DNA from: a virus
Virus record (IMG/VR): IMGVR_UViG_3300036791_001259
Coordinates: 1 to 42,960 of that record
Length of the DNA stretch: 42,960 nucleotides
Reading direction: 5' to 3' (one strand)
Below are positions 1 through 6,817 of this stretch, piece by piece (positions within the stretch are counted from its first letter, which is position 1; every line of letters starts with the position of its first letter). The notes beneath the pieces were generated by a model. It was not told the origin of the DNA. It saw only the letters and a list, made by a program, of their open reading frames with translations, and made no database searches. The translations under genes were made by a program, and so were the position numbers.

Positions 1-127
1 CGTTCCAACAGAGACGATGACGGCCGGCGGCACGTTCCAAAGCATTGGCACTTGGTTGACGGCCATCCCTGGCCAGCCGGCTTGGGGGAATCAGATCAAC
101 GATTTTGCTTGCGATCCGGTCGTTTTT
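1..127. repeat. Terminal direct repeat, left copy (assembly overlap of a circular genome)
   Basis: Bases 1-127 are identical to 42834-42960. The repeat lies inside one open reading frame that continues in the same frame across the join. A length of exactly 127 bp equals a commonly used maximum assembly k-mer, so this is most simply the overlap left by a circular contig. A true terminal repeat of a linear virion genome is not excluded by the sequence alone. Confidence 0.9.
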
Positions 128-181
128 GGACCGTGCTATGCACAGACCAATGAGGGTGGTTTTTTCGGCGTGTTTCCATGA
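1..181 (+). CDS. 3' end of the Asp-box spike gene that begins at 39190
   Basis: Reading from base 2 (GTT CCA ACA) the frame continues the protein that runs off the right end of the window and stops at TGA 179-181. It adds the last residues, including the last two cysteines and a Gly/Phe-rich C terminus ending FFGVFP. The segment has no start of its own because it is the tail of a gene cut by linearising a circular genome. Confidence 0.9.
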   Translation, partial: VPTETMTAGGTFQSIGTWLTAIPGQPAWGNQINDFACDPVVFGPCYAQTNEGGFFGVFP

Positions 182-210
182 CCGAAATTGGACAATAACA
201 GGAATCTCCC

Positions 211-1533
211 ATGAGCTGGCCCAACCCGCCCTACCCGTTCGGTTCCGCCACCTCGCCGGAGCCGATGTCGTCGCTCGACACCATGTTCAATCAGGTCGGG
301 GCGATGCTGCAGATTCCCTGCACGGCCTCCGGCACCAACGCCATCTCGCTCAGCCCAAACGTCAACTGCCCGGCGCTGACGTCCTACAACGAGCTGGGCG
401 GTTACCGGTTCGTGGCCGTGAGCACCTCCACCGCGCCGGTCACCGCCCAGTACAACGGGCTCGGCTTCCTGCCGGTCTATCACGCCGATGGCGTCAGCCA
501 GGTTTCCACTGCTGATATTCAGATTGGCCAGCAGTATATTTTCACCTTCCACCAGTCCCTCAACGGTGGCGCCGGCGGCTTTTACTTTGAGGCGCCATCG
601 CAGGGCTTGCCGGTATCCACTTGGTTCACGCCCGGAGGGCGACTGTCGACGAATACCAATCCGGTCAACTTCACCAACACGATTGCCGGCAATATCTCCT
701 ATGTCCCTTATGTGCATCCGTTCGTTCCGATCTTCAATGGAGCAACGGTGCAAATGTATCAGTTCACCACTTCGCTGAGCGACAATATCGGCCTCACTCT
801 GAACATGAACGGCAATGCCACATTTGCAGCCGGCTTTGTCTTCGACATTTTTGTCTTCAACAACAACGGTGTTCTTACCTTGGGGCTGGTGGCGTGGACC
901 AACAACACCACCAGGGCCATGACCTTAAGCAACTTCGGCGGCTTCCTGACCAACTCCGGCGACGTCAGCATGACTATTTCGCCGGCTGGAACGCCCTCTG
1001 CGGTCGGAGTGAGGGCCAATCAGGCGACCTTCCTGGGGTCGGTCTACACTACGGCGAACGGGATCACCACCTGGCAGTTCCCGGGCGCCAGTGCCGCCGG
1101 GTTGTTCTGTCTCAGCAACTACTACAATACGGTGCTGTTCACCGGTTTTGTGCAGGACACCGGGGCGGCCTACACCTATACGTCCGCCACCCCGCGGCAG
1201 GCCGGTGCCCGCACCTATAATCAAATTCAGATGCTGCAGACCAGTTCTGAGCGAGCCATCTCGTTCACCAGTGCGACCTTCGGCATTCCTGTATCGGCAG
1301 CCGGGGCGAGCATGACAACCGGCATCGGGATTGATAGTTCTACAGCATTCGCGTTCAGCGGCGTGGAGAGCGTCGATGCGGCTGCCGGCCCCATCAAACA
1401 CATACCGACCGAGGCGGCGTTTTCGGCAACCGGACTGCATACGGTGTTTTCAGTCGAGGCGTCGGATGGAACGCACGCCAATACGTTCAACAGCCAGACC
1501 ACCAACCAATTGGTATTCCGGGCATGGTTATGA
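211..1533 (+). CDS. Tail or host-contact structural protein, 440 aa
   Basis: ATG 211 follows AGGAA and lies 30 bp after the stop of the spike gene, so this is the next late gene. The protein is rich in Gly, Thr, Ser, Asn and aromatic residues with the alternating pattern of beta structure (for example YNGLGFLPVY and FTFHQSLNGG). It has three cysteines and no signal peptide, unlike the fibre genes just upstream. No enzymatic motif was found. Its place at the end of the tail cluster and its composition suggest a spike accessory or tail surface protein; the exact role is not recognised. Confidence 0.8.
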   Translation: MSWPNPPYPFGSATSPEPMSSLDTMFNQVGAMLQIPCTASGTNAISLSPNVNCPALTSYNELGGYRFVAVSTSTAPVTAQYNGLGFLPVYHADGVSQVSTADIQIGQQYIFTFHQSLNGGAGGFYFEAPSQGLPVSTWFTPGGRLSTNTNPVNFTNTIAGNISYVPYVHPFVPIFNGATVQMYQFTTSLSDNIGLTLNMNGNATFAAGFVFDIFVFNNNGVLTLGLVAWTNNTTRAMTLSNFGGFLTNSGDVSMTISPAGTPSAVGVRANQATFLGSVYTTANGITTWQFPGASAAGLFCLSNYYNTVLFTGFVQDTGAAYTYTSATPRQAGARTYNQIQMLQTSSERAISFTSATFGIPVSAAGASMTTGIGIDSSTAFAFSGVESVDAAAGPIKHIPTEAAFSATGLHTVFSVEASDGTHANTFNSQTTNQLVFRAWL

Positions 1534-1760
1534 TCAAGAACCTGCAGGCGTTTCACGAGGCGATCGCTGCGGTGGCGCCGATCGACGGCGTCAGCGGCGA
1601 CGGCAAGACCATCTGGTTCCAGGAGAGCGCCACCGAGGCTGAGATCGCCGCCGCCCATGCCGCCGCCGCCGCCTTTGTGGACAGCGCGCCAGAGCACCCG
1701 CCGATCGCGCCGCCGCCCTTGCAGGAACCGCCGCGCCCCAAGGCGATCACCGAGGCTTAA
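1530..1760 (+). CDS. Small Ala/Pro-rich protein at the end of the late operon, 76 aa
   Basis: ATG 1530 overlaps the upstream stop as ATGA, so ATG 1530 is preferred over ATG 1524. The N-terminal half (MIKNLQAFHEAI, then VSGDGKTIWFQ) looks folded, followed by an Ala-rich helix and a proline-rich tail. The pattern resembles the small proteins that often follow tail-fibre genes, but no family is recognised. The stop TAA (1758-1760) shares the bases TTAA with the stop of the convergent leftward gene. Confidence 0.65.
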   Translation: MIKNLQAFHEAIAAVAPIDGVSGDGKTIWFQESATEAEIAAAHAAAAAFVDSAPEHPPIAPPPLQEPPRPKAITEA

Positions 1761-2008
1761 TTCAGCGCGCCGGCATCCGGCGCGTACTTGCCGCAGCCGT
1801 CGTCGGCGCCGACCAGCGGAAAATAGCCCCGCACCACATGCGCCACCTCGGCCCCGGGCTTGCGCGGGTCGACCAGTGGGCTCGCCGGCACCACCCCCAC
1901 GATGAATGGCGTCGGCGGGTTGAAAATACAGACCGCCACCGGTTGGTTGTGCGGGTTGTGCCAATACCTGCAGGTTCCGCACTTGCGGGTGCCGATCGCG
2001 TCTTTCAT
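1757..2008 (-). CDS. Cys-rich phage protein, possible zinc-binding, 83 aa
   Basis: This is the last gene of the leftward early operon, 19 bp after the XRE gene. Its cysteines (CGTC-RYW near residue 10, then CIFNPP, and GCGKYAP near the C terminus) are spaced like a small zinc ribbon. The sequence is otherwise Pro/Gly-rich with no known catalytic motif. Small proteins of this Cys pattern occur in phages of Rhizobiales-type hosts as hypotheticals. Function unknown. It ends tail-to-tail with the late operon, sharing TTAA. Confidence 0.65.
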   Translation of the reverse strand: MKDAIGTRKCGTCRYWHNPHNQPVAVCIFNPPTPFIVGVVPASPLVDPRKPGAEVAHVVRGYFPLVGADDGCGKYAPDAGALN

Positions 2009-2027
2009 GTTTGCTCGATGCTCCGCA

Positions 2028-2261
2028 TCACGGTGCGATCTCCGACAGGATGTGGCGCACCGACATCCCGACCGCGCGGCCGAAGGCGATGACGGTGTGC
2101 AGGTGGATGCGCTGGCGGCCGTTCTCGATCAGCGCCAGGTTGTTGCGGGTGATGTGCATGCGGGTGGCGGTCGCCGCCTGGGTCAGGCCGGCGTCCTGGC
2201 GCAGCTCCTGCATGTGCCGCCCCAGCTCCGGGTAGATTTTCTCGATGGTCTTTTTTCTCAT
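2028..2261 (-). CDS. XRE/Cro-family HTH regulator, 77 aa
   Basis: The protein is a compact helix-turn-helix of the Cro/CI (XRE) type: LGRHMQELRQDAGLTQAATA forms helices 1-2 and MHITRNNLALIENGRQRI holds the recognition helix and the conserved L-I-E-N-G turn. It is one HTH domain with almost nothing else, typical of phage Cro-like or excision-type regulators. ATG 2261 overlaps the ERF stop as ATGA (2258-2261), so the two are translationally coupled. It is a candidate for binding the operators at 5257-5295 and 10298-10540. Confidence 0.85.
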   Translation of the reverse strand: MRKKTIEKIYPELGRHMQELRQDAGLTQAATATRMHITRNNLALIENGRQRIHLHTVIAFGRAVGMSVRHILSEIAP

Positions 2262-3181
2262 GTCCTTGGCTCGATGATCTCGCCGCTCTCCTGGTCGTAG
2301 CTTTCGGCAACAGCGGCGTCCCGCATGAGAGCCTTGTCGGTCTCCTCCATGGCCCTGCGCAGTTCGGTCCCCAGGCCCTCCACCACCTTACGTTCGCTGA
2401 GTGTGTCCAAGCTGCGCCAGAACAGGCGGAACTCGCTGGTGCCCCTGGCGGCGGCGGCCCGCGCCGCCTTCTCGAGCGCCTCCACCTGCGGGATGGTGAG
2501 GGTGGCGTTGGGCGGCGGCGAACCGGCAGCGGCCGTTGCTGCAGCGGGGGCAGGCTTGGAGGGCGGCGGGGTGCTGGTGGGGCGGGCCATGGCATCCGGC
2601 GCCGCGACCGGCTCTTTGGCACTGAGACCGTCATCATCGACGGACGCCGCCAGTCCCAGCGCCGCCTTCAATGCGTACCTCGACAGATAAGTCAGGGTCG
2701 AGCCCATGGCTTGGATGGCGTTTTTGTTGCCCGAGGTATCGGCGCCGGCCGACAGGGAGTTTCTGATGGCATGTCCGAGTTCATGCGCGATCACGCAGGT
2801 CACTGTGATCCGGTTGGGCTCGGTCATGGTCTCGAACCGGTGCGACAAGCCGTATTTGCCCAGGATCGGCGCCACCGTCGAGACCACCTCGGCCAGATCC
2901 TCATGCTTGTAGGCGGTGCGCGAGCCACCCCCCCTGGAATCGAACCCCACCTGGCGGTTTTTAATCAAGGTCGGCATTTCCGCGCAGGCGCCGGCCATCG
3001 CCTTCTCGAACGCCTTGCGGGCGATGTTGGCTTCCCACCGCTCCTGCAGCCCCATCAGTTTCTCGATCATCTCGATCGGTGCGCCGTGGTCCAGCGCATT
3101 GGCGATCATGTTCATGGGGTCGATCGGGTCTACCGGCCGCGCCTGCATCGGCACCGGCTGGCCTGGGTTGGGGTCACTCAT
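2258..3181 (-). CDS. erf: ERF-family single-strand annealing recombinase, 307 aa
   Basis: Residues 40-185 match the ERF superfamily: an N-terminal helical part with ERWEANIARKAFEKAM, the block YKHEDLAEVV, and the signature AIQAMGSTLTYLSRYALKAA followed by an acidic DDDG. ERF proteins anneal complementary single strands in phage recombination, typically with a partner exonuclease, here YqaJ at 5233. A Pro/Ala linker (about 195-230) leads to a helical C-terminal domain. Start 3181 has AGGAG upstream and overlaps the preceding VPLPA-CTERM stop as ATGA, so ATG 3181 is chosen over in-frame starts inside that gene. Confidence 0.9.
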   Translation of the reverse strand: MSDPNPGQPVPMQARPVDPIDPMNMIANALDHGAPIEMIEKLMGLQERWEANIARKAFEKAMAGACAEMPTLIKNRQVGFDSRGGGSRTAYKHEDLAEVVSTVAPILGKYGLSHRFETMTEPNRITVTCVIAHELGHAIRNSLSAGADTSGNKNAIQAMGSTLTYLSRYALKAALGLAASVDDDGLSAKEPVAAPDAMARPTSTPPPSKPAPAAATAAAGSPPPNATLTIPQVEALEKAARAAAARGTSEFRLFWRSLDTLSERKVVEGLGTELRRAMEETDKALMRDAAVAESYDQESGEIIEPRT

Positions 3182-3702
3182 TTTGCATCTCCTGTCGCGC
3201 GTCTGCGCCGGGCCAAGGTGTAGACGCCCAGCAACCCGCCGAAGAACATCGGCAGCGCGGCCGGGACGGGCGTTGTCGCGGGAGTGACGGTCAGCCAAGC
3301 CTGCTCGCTGACCGTCGCAGTGGTAGGAAAGCCCTCGCCAAGAGGTTCACACTCGCCGTCCATCTGCACGACACACCCGGGAAGCACGTAATAGTTGACC
3401 CACAGGATGTAGTTCGCATCCACCCCGACAAGGTGGCGACCAGGACGCCGAAAGACGAACGAGGCCGCATAGAGCGTGTCAGAATCCGGCACCAGCTGCG
3501 CCCCGTCAGCATAAAACTGCTCCCCCGCAAAAATGGGCGCGCCCTCGATCGCAATGACATTAAAGACAGACAGCTGAGCCGGCTCCCCAACCTGAACCGA
3601 ATCAGGGGCGAAAAACTCGATGAAACCGTCCGTCACGGAGGTCGCCCCAGCCTCCGGGCACAAAGCCAAACTCAACACCACACCCCCAGCAAAAATCCGC
3701 AT
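3178..3702 (-). CDS. Exported protein with VPxPA-type PEP-CTERM sorting tail, 174 aa
   Basis: ATG 3702 has GGAGG eight bases upstream. The N terminus is a signal peptide (MRIFAGGVVLSLALC, cleavage likely after Ala-Gly-Ala). The body is beta-rich with one Cys pair (LPGCVVQMDGECEP). The C terminus has the three parts of a PEP-CTERM signal: TPVPAALPMFFGGL, a hydrophobic span, then ARRRR. In bacteria such tails are processed by exosortases and the protein is released or anchored at the surface. The stop overlaps the ERF start (ATGA), so it belongs to the phage recombination operon. No exosortase gene was seen here, so a host enzyme would be needed. The specific function of the body is not recognised. 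Confidence 0.85.
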   Translation of the reverse strand: MRIFAGGVVLSLALCPEAGATSVTDGFIEFFAPDSVQVGEPAQLSVFNVIAIEGAPIFAGEQFYADGAQLVPDSDTLYAASFVFRRPGRHLVGVDANYILWVNYYVLPGCVVQMDGECEPLGEGFPTTATVSEQAWLTVTPATTPVPAALPMFFGGLLGVYTLARRRRATGDAK

Positions 3703-3721
3703 CAGATCATCCTCCGTGGAA

Positions 3722-3745
3722 TAGCCCACCGCACGGGATGGGCTA
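3722..3745. other. Inverted repeat between the two VPLPA-CTERM genes
   Basis: TAGCCCA (3722-3728) and TGGGCTA (3739-3745) are perfect 7-bp inverted arms around a 10-base loop. It lies in the 60-bp gap between two leftward genes, with no T-run on either side. It could be an attenuator, an mRNA processing hairpin or a DNA operator. Confidence 0.45.
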
Positions 3746-3762
3746 CGCTGTGCCGTTTGTGT

Positions 3763-4398
3763 TTACGCTTTACGCTGGCGGCGCCTGGCCAGTTGGTAGA
3801 TGCCCATCAGGCCGCCGAAGAACATCGGTAGCGCAGCAGGCAGTGGCGTGGCGGCGGTGCCGGCAATATCCACCCTATAATGTTCAAAATCGGTGATGTT
3901 GCCGCCGGTGTCGATCACTGTGAACAGGTTGATGCTCTCGCCCTTGAGCGCCTCGAGGGTGAAGTTCGCCGGCTTGTTCTTGTCGAGCGCACCCAGGTTG
4001 AACGTGAAGGACTTGGTGCCGCCGCCCGGTTCGTTCGCCGTCACGAACACCTTGGCGGTGCCGGTGCCGTTGAGCGAGAAGACGTCGGTCGCGGTCGGCA
4101 GGACGGTAGTGCCCGCCGAGTCGAACACCTGGACCTGGAGGTCGGAGGTGTTCGTGATCTTGATGTCGTTGCCGCTCTTGGCGCCGGAGAAGCCCATGCA
4201 GCCGGCCAAGCAGCTAAAGTCGACAAGACCTTGATGCTGGCCGTTGAACGAGCCAACGGCGAGATTGGTCCCGTTGAAGCTGTCGAACACGACGTTGTCG
4301 CCGGTGCCGCTCAACTTGTCGAGGATGACGACGTTGGCTTGCGCCGTCCCTAACCCGACGCCAAGCACGGCGACGGTAGCCAGCAATAGTCGCTTCAT
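3763..4398 (-). CDS. Exported VPLPA-CTERM sorting-domain protein, 211 aa
   Basis: ATG 4398 has a perfect AGGAGG eight bases upstream. A signal peptide (MKRLLLATVAVLGVGLGTAQ, cleavage after Ala-Gln-Ala) is followed by a beta-rich domain with FSCLAGCMGF, the only cysteines (CxxxC). The C terminus is a full VPLPA-type PEP-CTERM tail: TPLPAALPMFFGGL, a hydrophobic stretch and ARRRQRK. This family is typical of alphaproteobacteria and is sorted by exosortases. Its tail is nearly the same as that of the next gene, suggesting duplication or swapping of the sorting signal. It lies 46 bp downstream of the YqaJ exonuclease gene on the same strand. Surface remodelling, superinfection exclusion and biofilm effects are possible roles, all inferred. 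Confidence 0.88.
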   Translation of the reverse strand: MKRLLLATVAVLGVGLGTAQANVVILDKLSGTGDNVVFDSFNGTNLAVGSFNGQHQGLVDFSCLAGCMGFSGAKSGNDIKITNTSDLQVQVFDSAGTTVLPTATDVFSLNGTGTAKVFVTANEPGGGTKSFTFNLGALDKNKPANFTLEALKGESINLFTVIDTGGNITDFEHYRVDIAGTAATPLPAALPMFFGGLMGIYQLARRRQRKA

Positions 4399-4444
4399 TT
4401 CAGTTCCTCCTGTTGTGTGGCGGATCCGCCGCTCCCCGGTAGTT

Positions 4445-5233
4445 TCACTCTCCCGCTCGCAGCGAGAGGCGGCCGGCACGATCACGGGAGATCTTCACCC
4501 CATGCCCGAAACAACGCTTGGCCTCGGCCGGCACCAGACTCTTGAGCACCTTCTCGGAATCCTTGGCGGCCTCGGCGGCGCCGTGGGTCTGCAGCCAGCG
4601 CAGTGCTTGCGCCGCCCACTTCTCATTGCCCTGCATGTTTATCTCGGCGGTCGGTTCGATCGGCACCGGCACCGGGGCCAGCTCCACCGGCGGCTTGCGC
4701 AGGCTCACGCACATCATGAAATAATCCCCGCGATCGATCATCTGGGCGATGTAGGGCGGGTGGCCGCTGATGTACTCCACGACCGGCTCGTTGGCGCCCA
4801 TGATCACCGAGAGCGCGCATTGCGTGGCGCCGGTCACCATCATCTGCCATTGCATTTGCGGCTGGTAGCGGTCGATGACGATCTCCAGCGGCTCGCGGCC
4901 GCCGGTGTGCTTGCATTCGACCGGGCATTTCAGCTCGGGATCCCAGCCGTCGAGGGTGGCGGCCGCCCAATGGTATTCCTCCGAGATGGCGACGGTGCCG
5001 CGCTGGGTCAGCAGGCGCTTGTTCTTCTTTTCGTACCAATCGAGGTTCAATTGCTCGGTCGCCGAGCCGAGCTGCACCGGCCACACGTCGTCCAGGTTTT
5101 CCTCCGGGACTTCCCCGATCATTTCTTTATACAGGCGCAGAATTTCCGCAGCGTCGCCTTTCATCAGGACACCGATTCTGGAAGCCGTGAGCTTGCCCTC
5201 TCGTTTGGCAATTTGCTCCGCGCTCAAGCTCAT
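4445..5233 (-). CDS. YqaJ-family viral recombinase/exonuclease, 262 aa
   Basis: The protein has the lambda-exonuclease-like PD-(D/E)xK fold of the YqaJ family: N-terminal GKLTASRIGVLM, GSATEQLNLDWYEK, catalytic LDG (Asp95) and VECKHT (Glu106, Lys108), then a Gln-rich helix YQPQMQWQM. YqaJ enzymes resect double-strand DNA 5' to 3' and hand single strands to an annealing protein, here the ERF product three genes downstream. It is the first gene of the leftward operon and starts just beyond the palindromic control region 5257-5317. AAGGAG lies upstream of ATG 5233. Confidence 0.9.
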   Translation of the reverse strand: MSLSAEQIAKREGKLTASRIGVLMKGDAAEILRLYKEMIGEVPEENLDDVWPVQLGSATEQLNLDWYEKKNKRLLTQRGTVAISEEYHWAAATLDGWDPELKCPVECKHTGGREPLEIVIDRYQPQMQWQMMVTGATQCALSVIMGANEPVVEYISGHPPYIAQMIDRGDYFMMCVSLRKPPVELAPVPVPIEPTAEINMQGNEKWAAQALRWLQTHGAAEAAKDSEKVLKSLVPAEAKRCFGHGVKISRDRAGRLSLRAGE

Positions 5234-5256
5234 TGAAAATCTCCTTAGCCGCGCTA

Positions 5257-5317
5257 GTGTCTAATTGACACCAAGCCTGCGCTGTGTCAAGACACCTGTA
5301 ACAATTACTGTGGACAC
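5257..5317. promoter_or_regulatory. Divergent early control region with palindromic operators
   Basis: The 87-bp gap between the leftward YqaJ operon and the rightward HTH gene has GTGTCTAATTGACAC (5257-5271), GTGTCAAGACAC (5284-5295) and a further GACAC half site (5313-5317). TTGACA occurs on both strands inside the palindromes (5265-5270 on plus; 5285-5290 read on minus), so the operators overlap likely -35 boxes. I see no good -10 at fixed spacing. A related 15-mer occurs at 10298-10312. Confidence 0.7.
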
Positions 5318-5320
5318 ATC

Positions 5321-5665
5321 ATGGCGCTGCCCCAGAGACCGCCGACCAGGAAACGCGACCGCGCGCTGGCTGAACGGCTGCGTGACATGCGGCATAAATG
5401 GAAAGAGACTCAGCGGCAGTTTTACCGGCATTTCTCGGTGGCGTTCAAAACCTACTGCGGCTGGGAACGTTCCGGGGTGCCGCGCGGGCCGACGTCCTTG
5501 ATGGTCAAGCTGGTGCTGGTCCGGCTCAACACGCTGCATTACGAGCACTATCGCCGCCCGCGCGATCCCGCCAAGGAACGCGAGCGTGAGCATCGAAAGG
5601 AACGCTACCTTGCCCGCCACAAGGGCGCGGCTGACAAGAAGCAGGAGGACGTGGGAAACAAATGA
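5321..5665 (+). CDS. Basic HTH-like protein, candidate early repressor, 114 aa
   Basis: Residues 15-70 resemble a divergent Cro/CI helix-turn-helix: LAERLRDMRHKWKETQRQFY, then FSVAFKTYCGWERSG, where the W-E-x-G turn matches the family. The C-terminal 40 residues are very basic and rich in Arg, Lys, Glu and His. It is divergent from YqaJ and immediately follows the operator cluster, the usual place for an autoregulating early repressor. There is no good Shine-Dalgarno sequence before ATG 5321, so translation may be weak or near-leaderless. It is not a canonical repressor; the assignment is moderate. Confidence 0.7.
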   Translation: MALPQRPPTRKRDRALAERLRDMRHKWKETQRQFYRHFSVAFKTYCGWERSGVPRGPTSLMVKLVLVRLNTLHYEHYRRPRDPAKEREREHRKERYLARHKGAADKKQEDVGNK

Positions 5666-5745
5666 TTATGCTAGATATTCTCGCCGTTTTCTTGCTCTTT
5701 CATTTCATCTTTATACTTTGGTTGCGTTGGGTAAGCGACGCGTGA
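5662..5745 (+). CDS. 27-aa single-span membrane peptide
   Basis: ATG 5662 overlaps the stop of the HTH gene as ATGA and the frame stops at TGA 5743-5745. The peptide starts MIMLDILAVFLLFHF and is almost wholly hydrophobic, ending in Arg-Trp-Val-Ser-Asp-Ala, so it would span a membrane once with a positive end. GGAGG lies upstream at wide spacing (5644-5648). Local base use is AT-rich compared with neighbours. No homologue is recognised. Confidence 0.5.
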   Translation: MIMLDILAVFLLFHFIFILWLRWVSDA

Positions 5746-5770
5746 AGCCGAACGAAAGAGGGCCGCCGCC

Positions 5771-6208
5771 GTGGCCAAGACCAGGTGGACGATCGCGCAA
5801 GACCAGCAACTGCTCCAGCTTGAACGGGCTGGCTATTCGGCAAGTCTGATAGGTGAACAGATCAAAAAAACCCGCAATGCCGTGATCGGCCGCTCGCAGC
5901 GGCTGCGCGGCTACAGGCGTCGCAGCAAGGCAGCGCCGCGCGAGCAGGAGACCACCGTGCAGAAACCGACCAACCCGATCAAGCCGGCGGCACCGGCACT
6001 GGCGCCCACCCTGGTCATAGCCCGCGAAGACGGGCGTAAACGCCCTGAGGATGACGGCCGGCGCCTGATCTCGATCTTCGAACTGACCGAGACGACCTGC
6101 AGGTGGCCGTATGGCGAGCGGTCGCCGTACCTGTTCTGCGGAGCGCCGCGGCATCCGCACGGCAGGCCGCCCTATTGCAAGCAGCACGCCCGCATGCACT
6201 ACCGCTGA
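5771..6208 (+). CDS. gcrA: GcrA-family cell-cycle regulator homologue, 145 aa
   Basis: GTG 5771 is preceded by GAAAGAGGG. The N terminus is the GcrA DNA-binding region (WTIAQDQQLLQLERAGYSAS, then KKTRNAVIGRSQRLRG), followed by a basic/proline linker and the C-terminal GcrA block with CRWPYGE, FCGAP and YCKQHARMHY. In alphaproteobacteria GcrA works with sigma-70 at promoters bearing methylated GANTC. Phage copies are thought to redirect host cell-cycle transcription. It is in the rightward early operon. No CcrM-type adenine methylase is present; the only methylase here is a C5-cytosine enzyme at 10924. Confidence 0.9.
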   Translation: MAKTRWTIAQDQQLLQLERAGYSASLIGEQIKKTRNAVIGRSQRLRGYRRRSKAAPREQETTVQKPTNPIKPAAPALAPTLVIAREDGRKRPEDDGRRLISIFELTETTCRWPYGERSPYLFCGAPRHPHGRPPYCKQHARMHYR

Positions 6209-6211
6209 ACC

Positions 6212-6616
6212 ATGGGAATCAGACTGATGGAAGAAAAAACAACCTACACGACAATCCCGGCGCAGCCCGGTTGGTACATCTCGATCCTGCTGGAAGCATA
6301 TGACGAGGATCCGGCGAGTCTTCAGGATGAGCCGGTCATTGCCTGGGAAATAGAGCGCTCGGAGGAGGTGGACCATCACGGCGCCAGCTACGTCAGCCGG
6401 GATGCAAGGCCGCTCACGGCCGATTTTGAGCTGAATGGCGGCACGATCAGTGGCGGCGTCACGATCGGCAACCATTGGGTCATCAAACGCCCTGACGGCA
6501 AGTATCTCGTTCCGGGCGATTGCGTGCTCGACAACGATGCGGCGGCGCTTGCGTATCTGGTTAAGCAGGTGGCGGACAAAAGAGCGCGCCGTGCCGCCAA
6601 GAAGGCCGCGCAATAA
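6212..6616 (+). CDS. Conserved-type phage protein of unknown function, 134 aa
   Basis: It starts 3 bp after the GcrA gene; ATG 6227 is an alternative start with GGAA upstream. The protein has a beta-rich core (IPAQPGWYISILLEAY, PVIAWEIE, GNHWVIKRPDG) and a basic helical tail rich in Arg, Ala and Lys. No catalytic motif or membrane segment is seen. Operon position suggests an early accessory protein. Confidence 0.7.
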   Translation: MGIRLMEEKTTYTTIPAQPGWYISILLEAYDEDPASLQDEPVIAWEIERSEEVDHHGASYVSRDARPLTADFELNGGTISGGVTIGNHWVIKRPDGKYLVPGDCVLDNDAAALAYLVKQVADKRARRAAKKAAQ

Positions 6617-6729
6617 AATTACGTCTTGGGGCAGCACTGCTGACCGGTGTCTATTGGTAGCGGCTTGACGGAGCGATGACAGTGGAGCGAGGGTTGACAC
6701 CGACAATCAAACCGCGGTAGGACCGCAAA

Positions 6730-6747
6730 TGTGCGGGGCACCGCACA
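6730..6747. other. Perfect short hairpin in the 6617-6817 gap
   Basis: TGTGCGG (6730-6736) and CCGCACA (6741-6747) are perfect inverted arms with the loop GGCA. No T-run follows, so it is unlikely to be a terminator. TTGACA occurs at 6694-6699 upstream, but no matching -10 is clear. It could be a protein binding site or an mRNA 5' structure of the 6818 gene. Confidence 0.4.
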
Positions 6748-6817
6748 ACATAAGCCGAGCGCGGGCTGGTTGGCTGGTCCCTTCCAGCTCCGCTCGCGCC
6801 CCCCGAGGACCAGCGGG

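Noticed and set aside
1-127. Terminal repeat as a genuine linear-virion direct repeat
   Set aside because: It lies inside a gene that is continuous across the join and is exactly 127 bp long, which fits an assembly overlap better; kept as a repeat but not as a packaging end.
186-195. AATTGGACAA, matching part of the operator core, before the 211 gene
   Set aside because: Only a 10-base half match without dyad symmetry; could be chance.
3178-5233. Bacterial chromosomal DNA joined to phage by mis-assembly, to explain the VPLPA-CTERM genes
   Set aside because: The genes share strand, tight spacing and an ATGA overlap with ERF and the same composition as phage neighbours, so they look like part of the operon; read coverage would still be worth checking.
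6694-6699. TTGACA as a promoter for the 6818 gene
   Set aside because: No acceptable -10 at 16-18 bp; single hexamer only.
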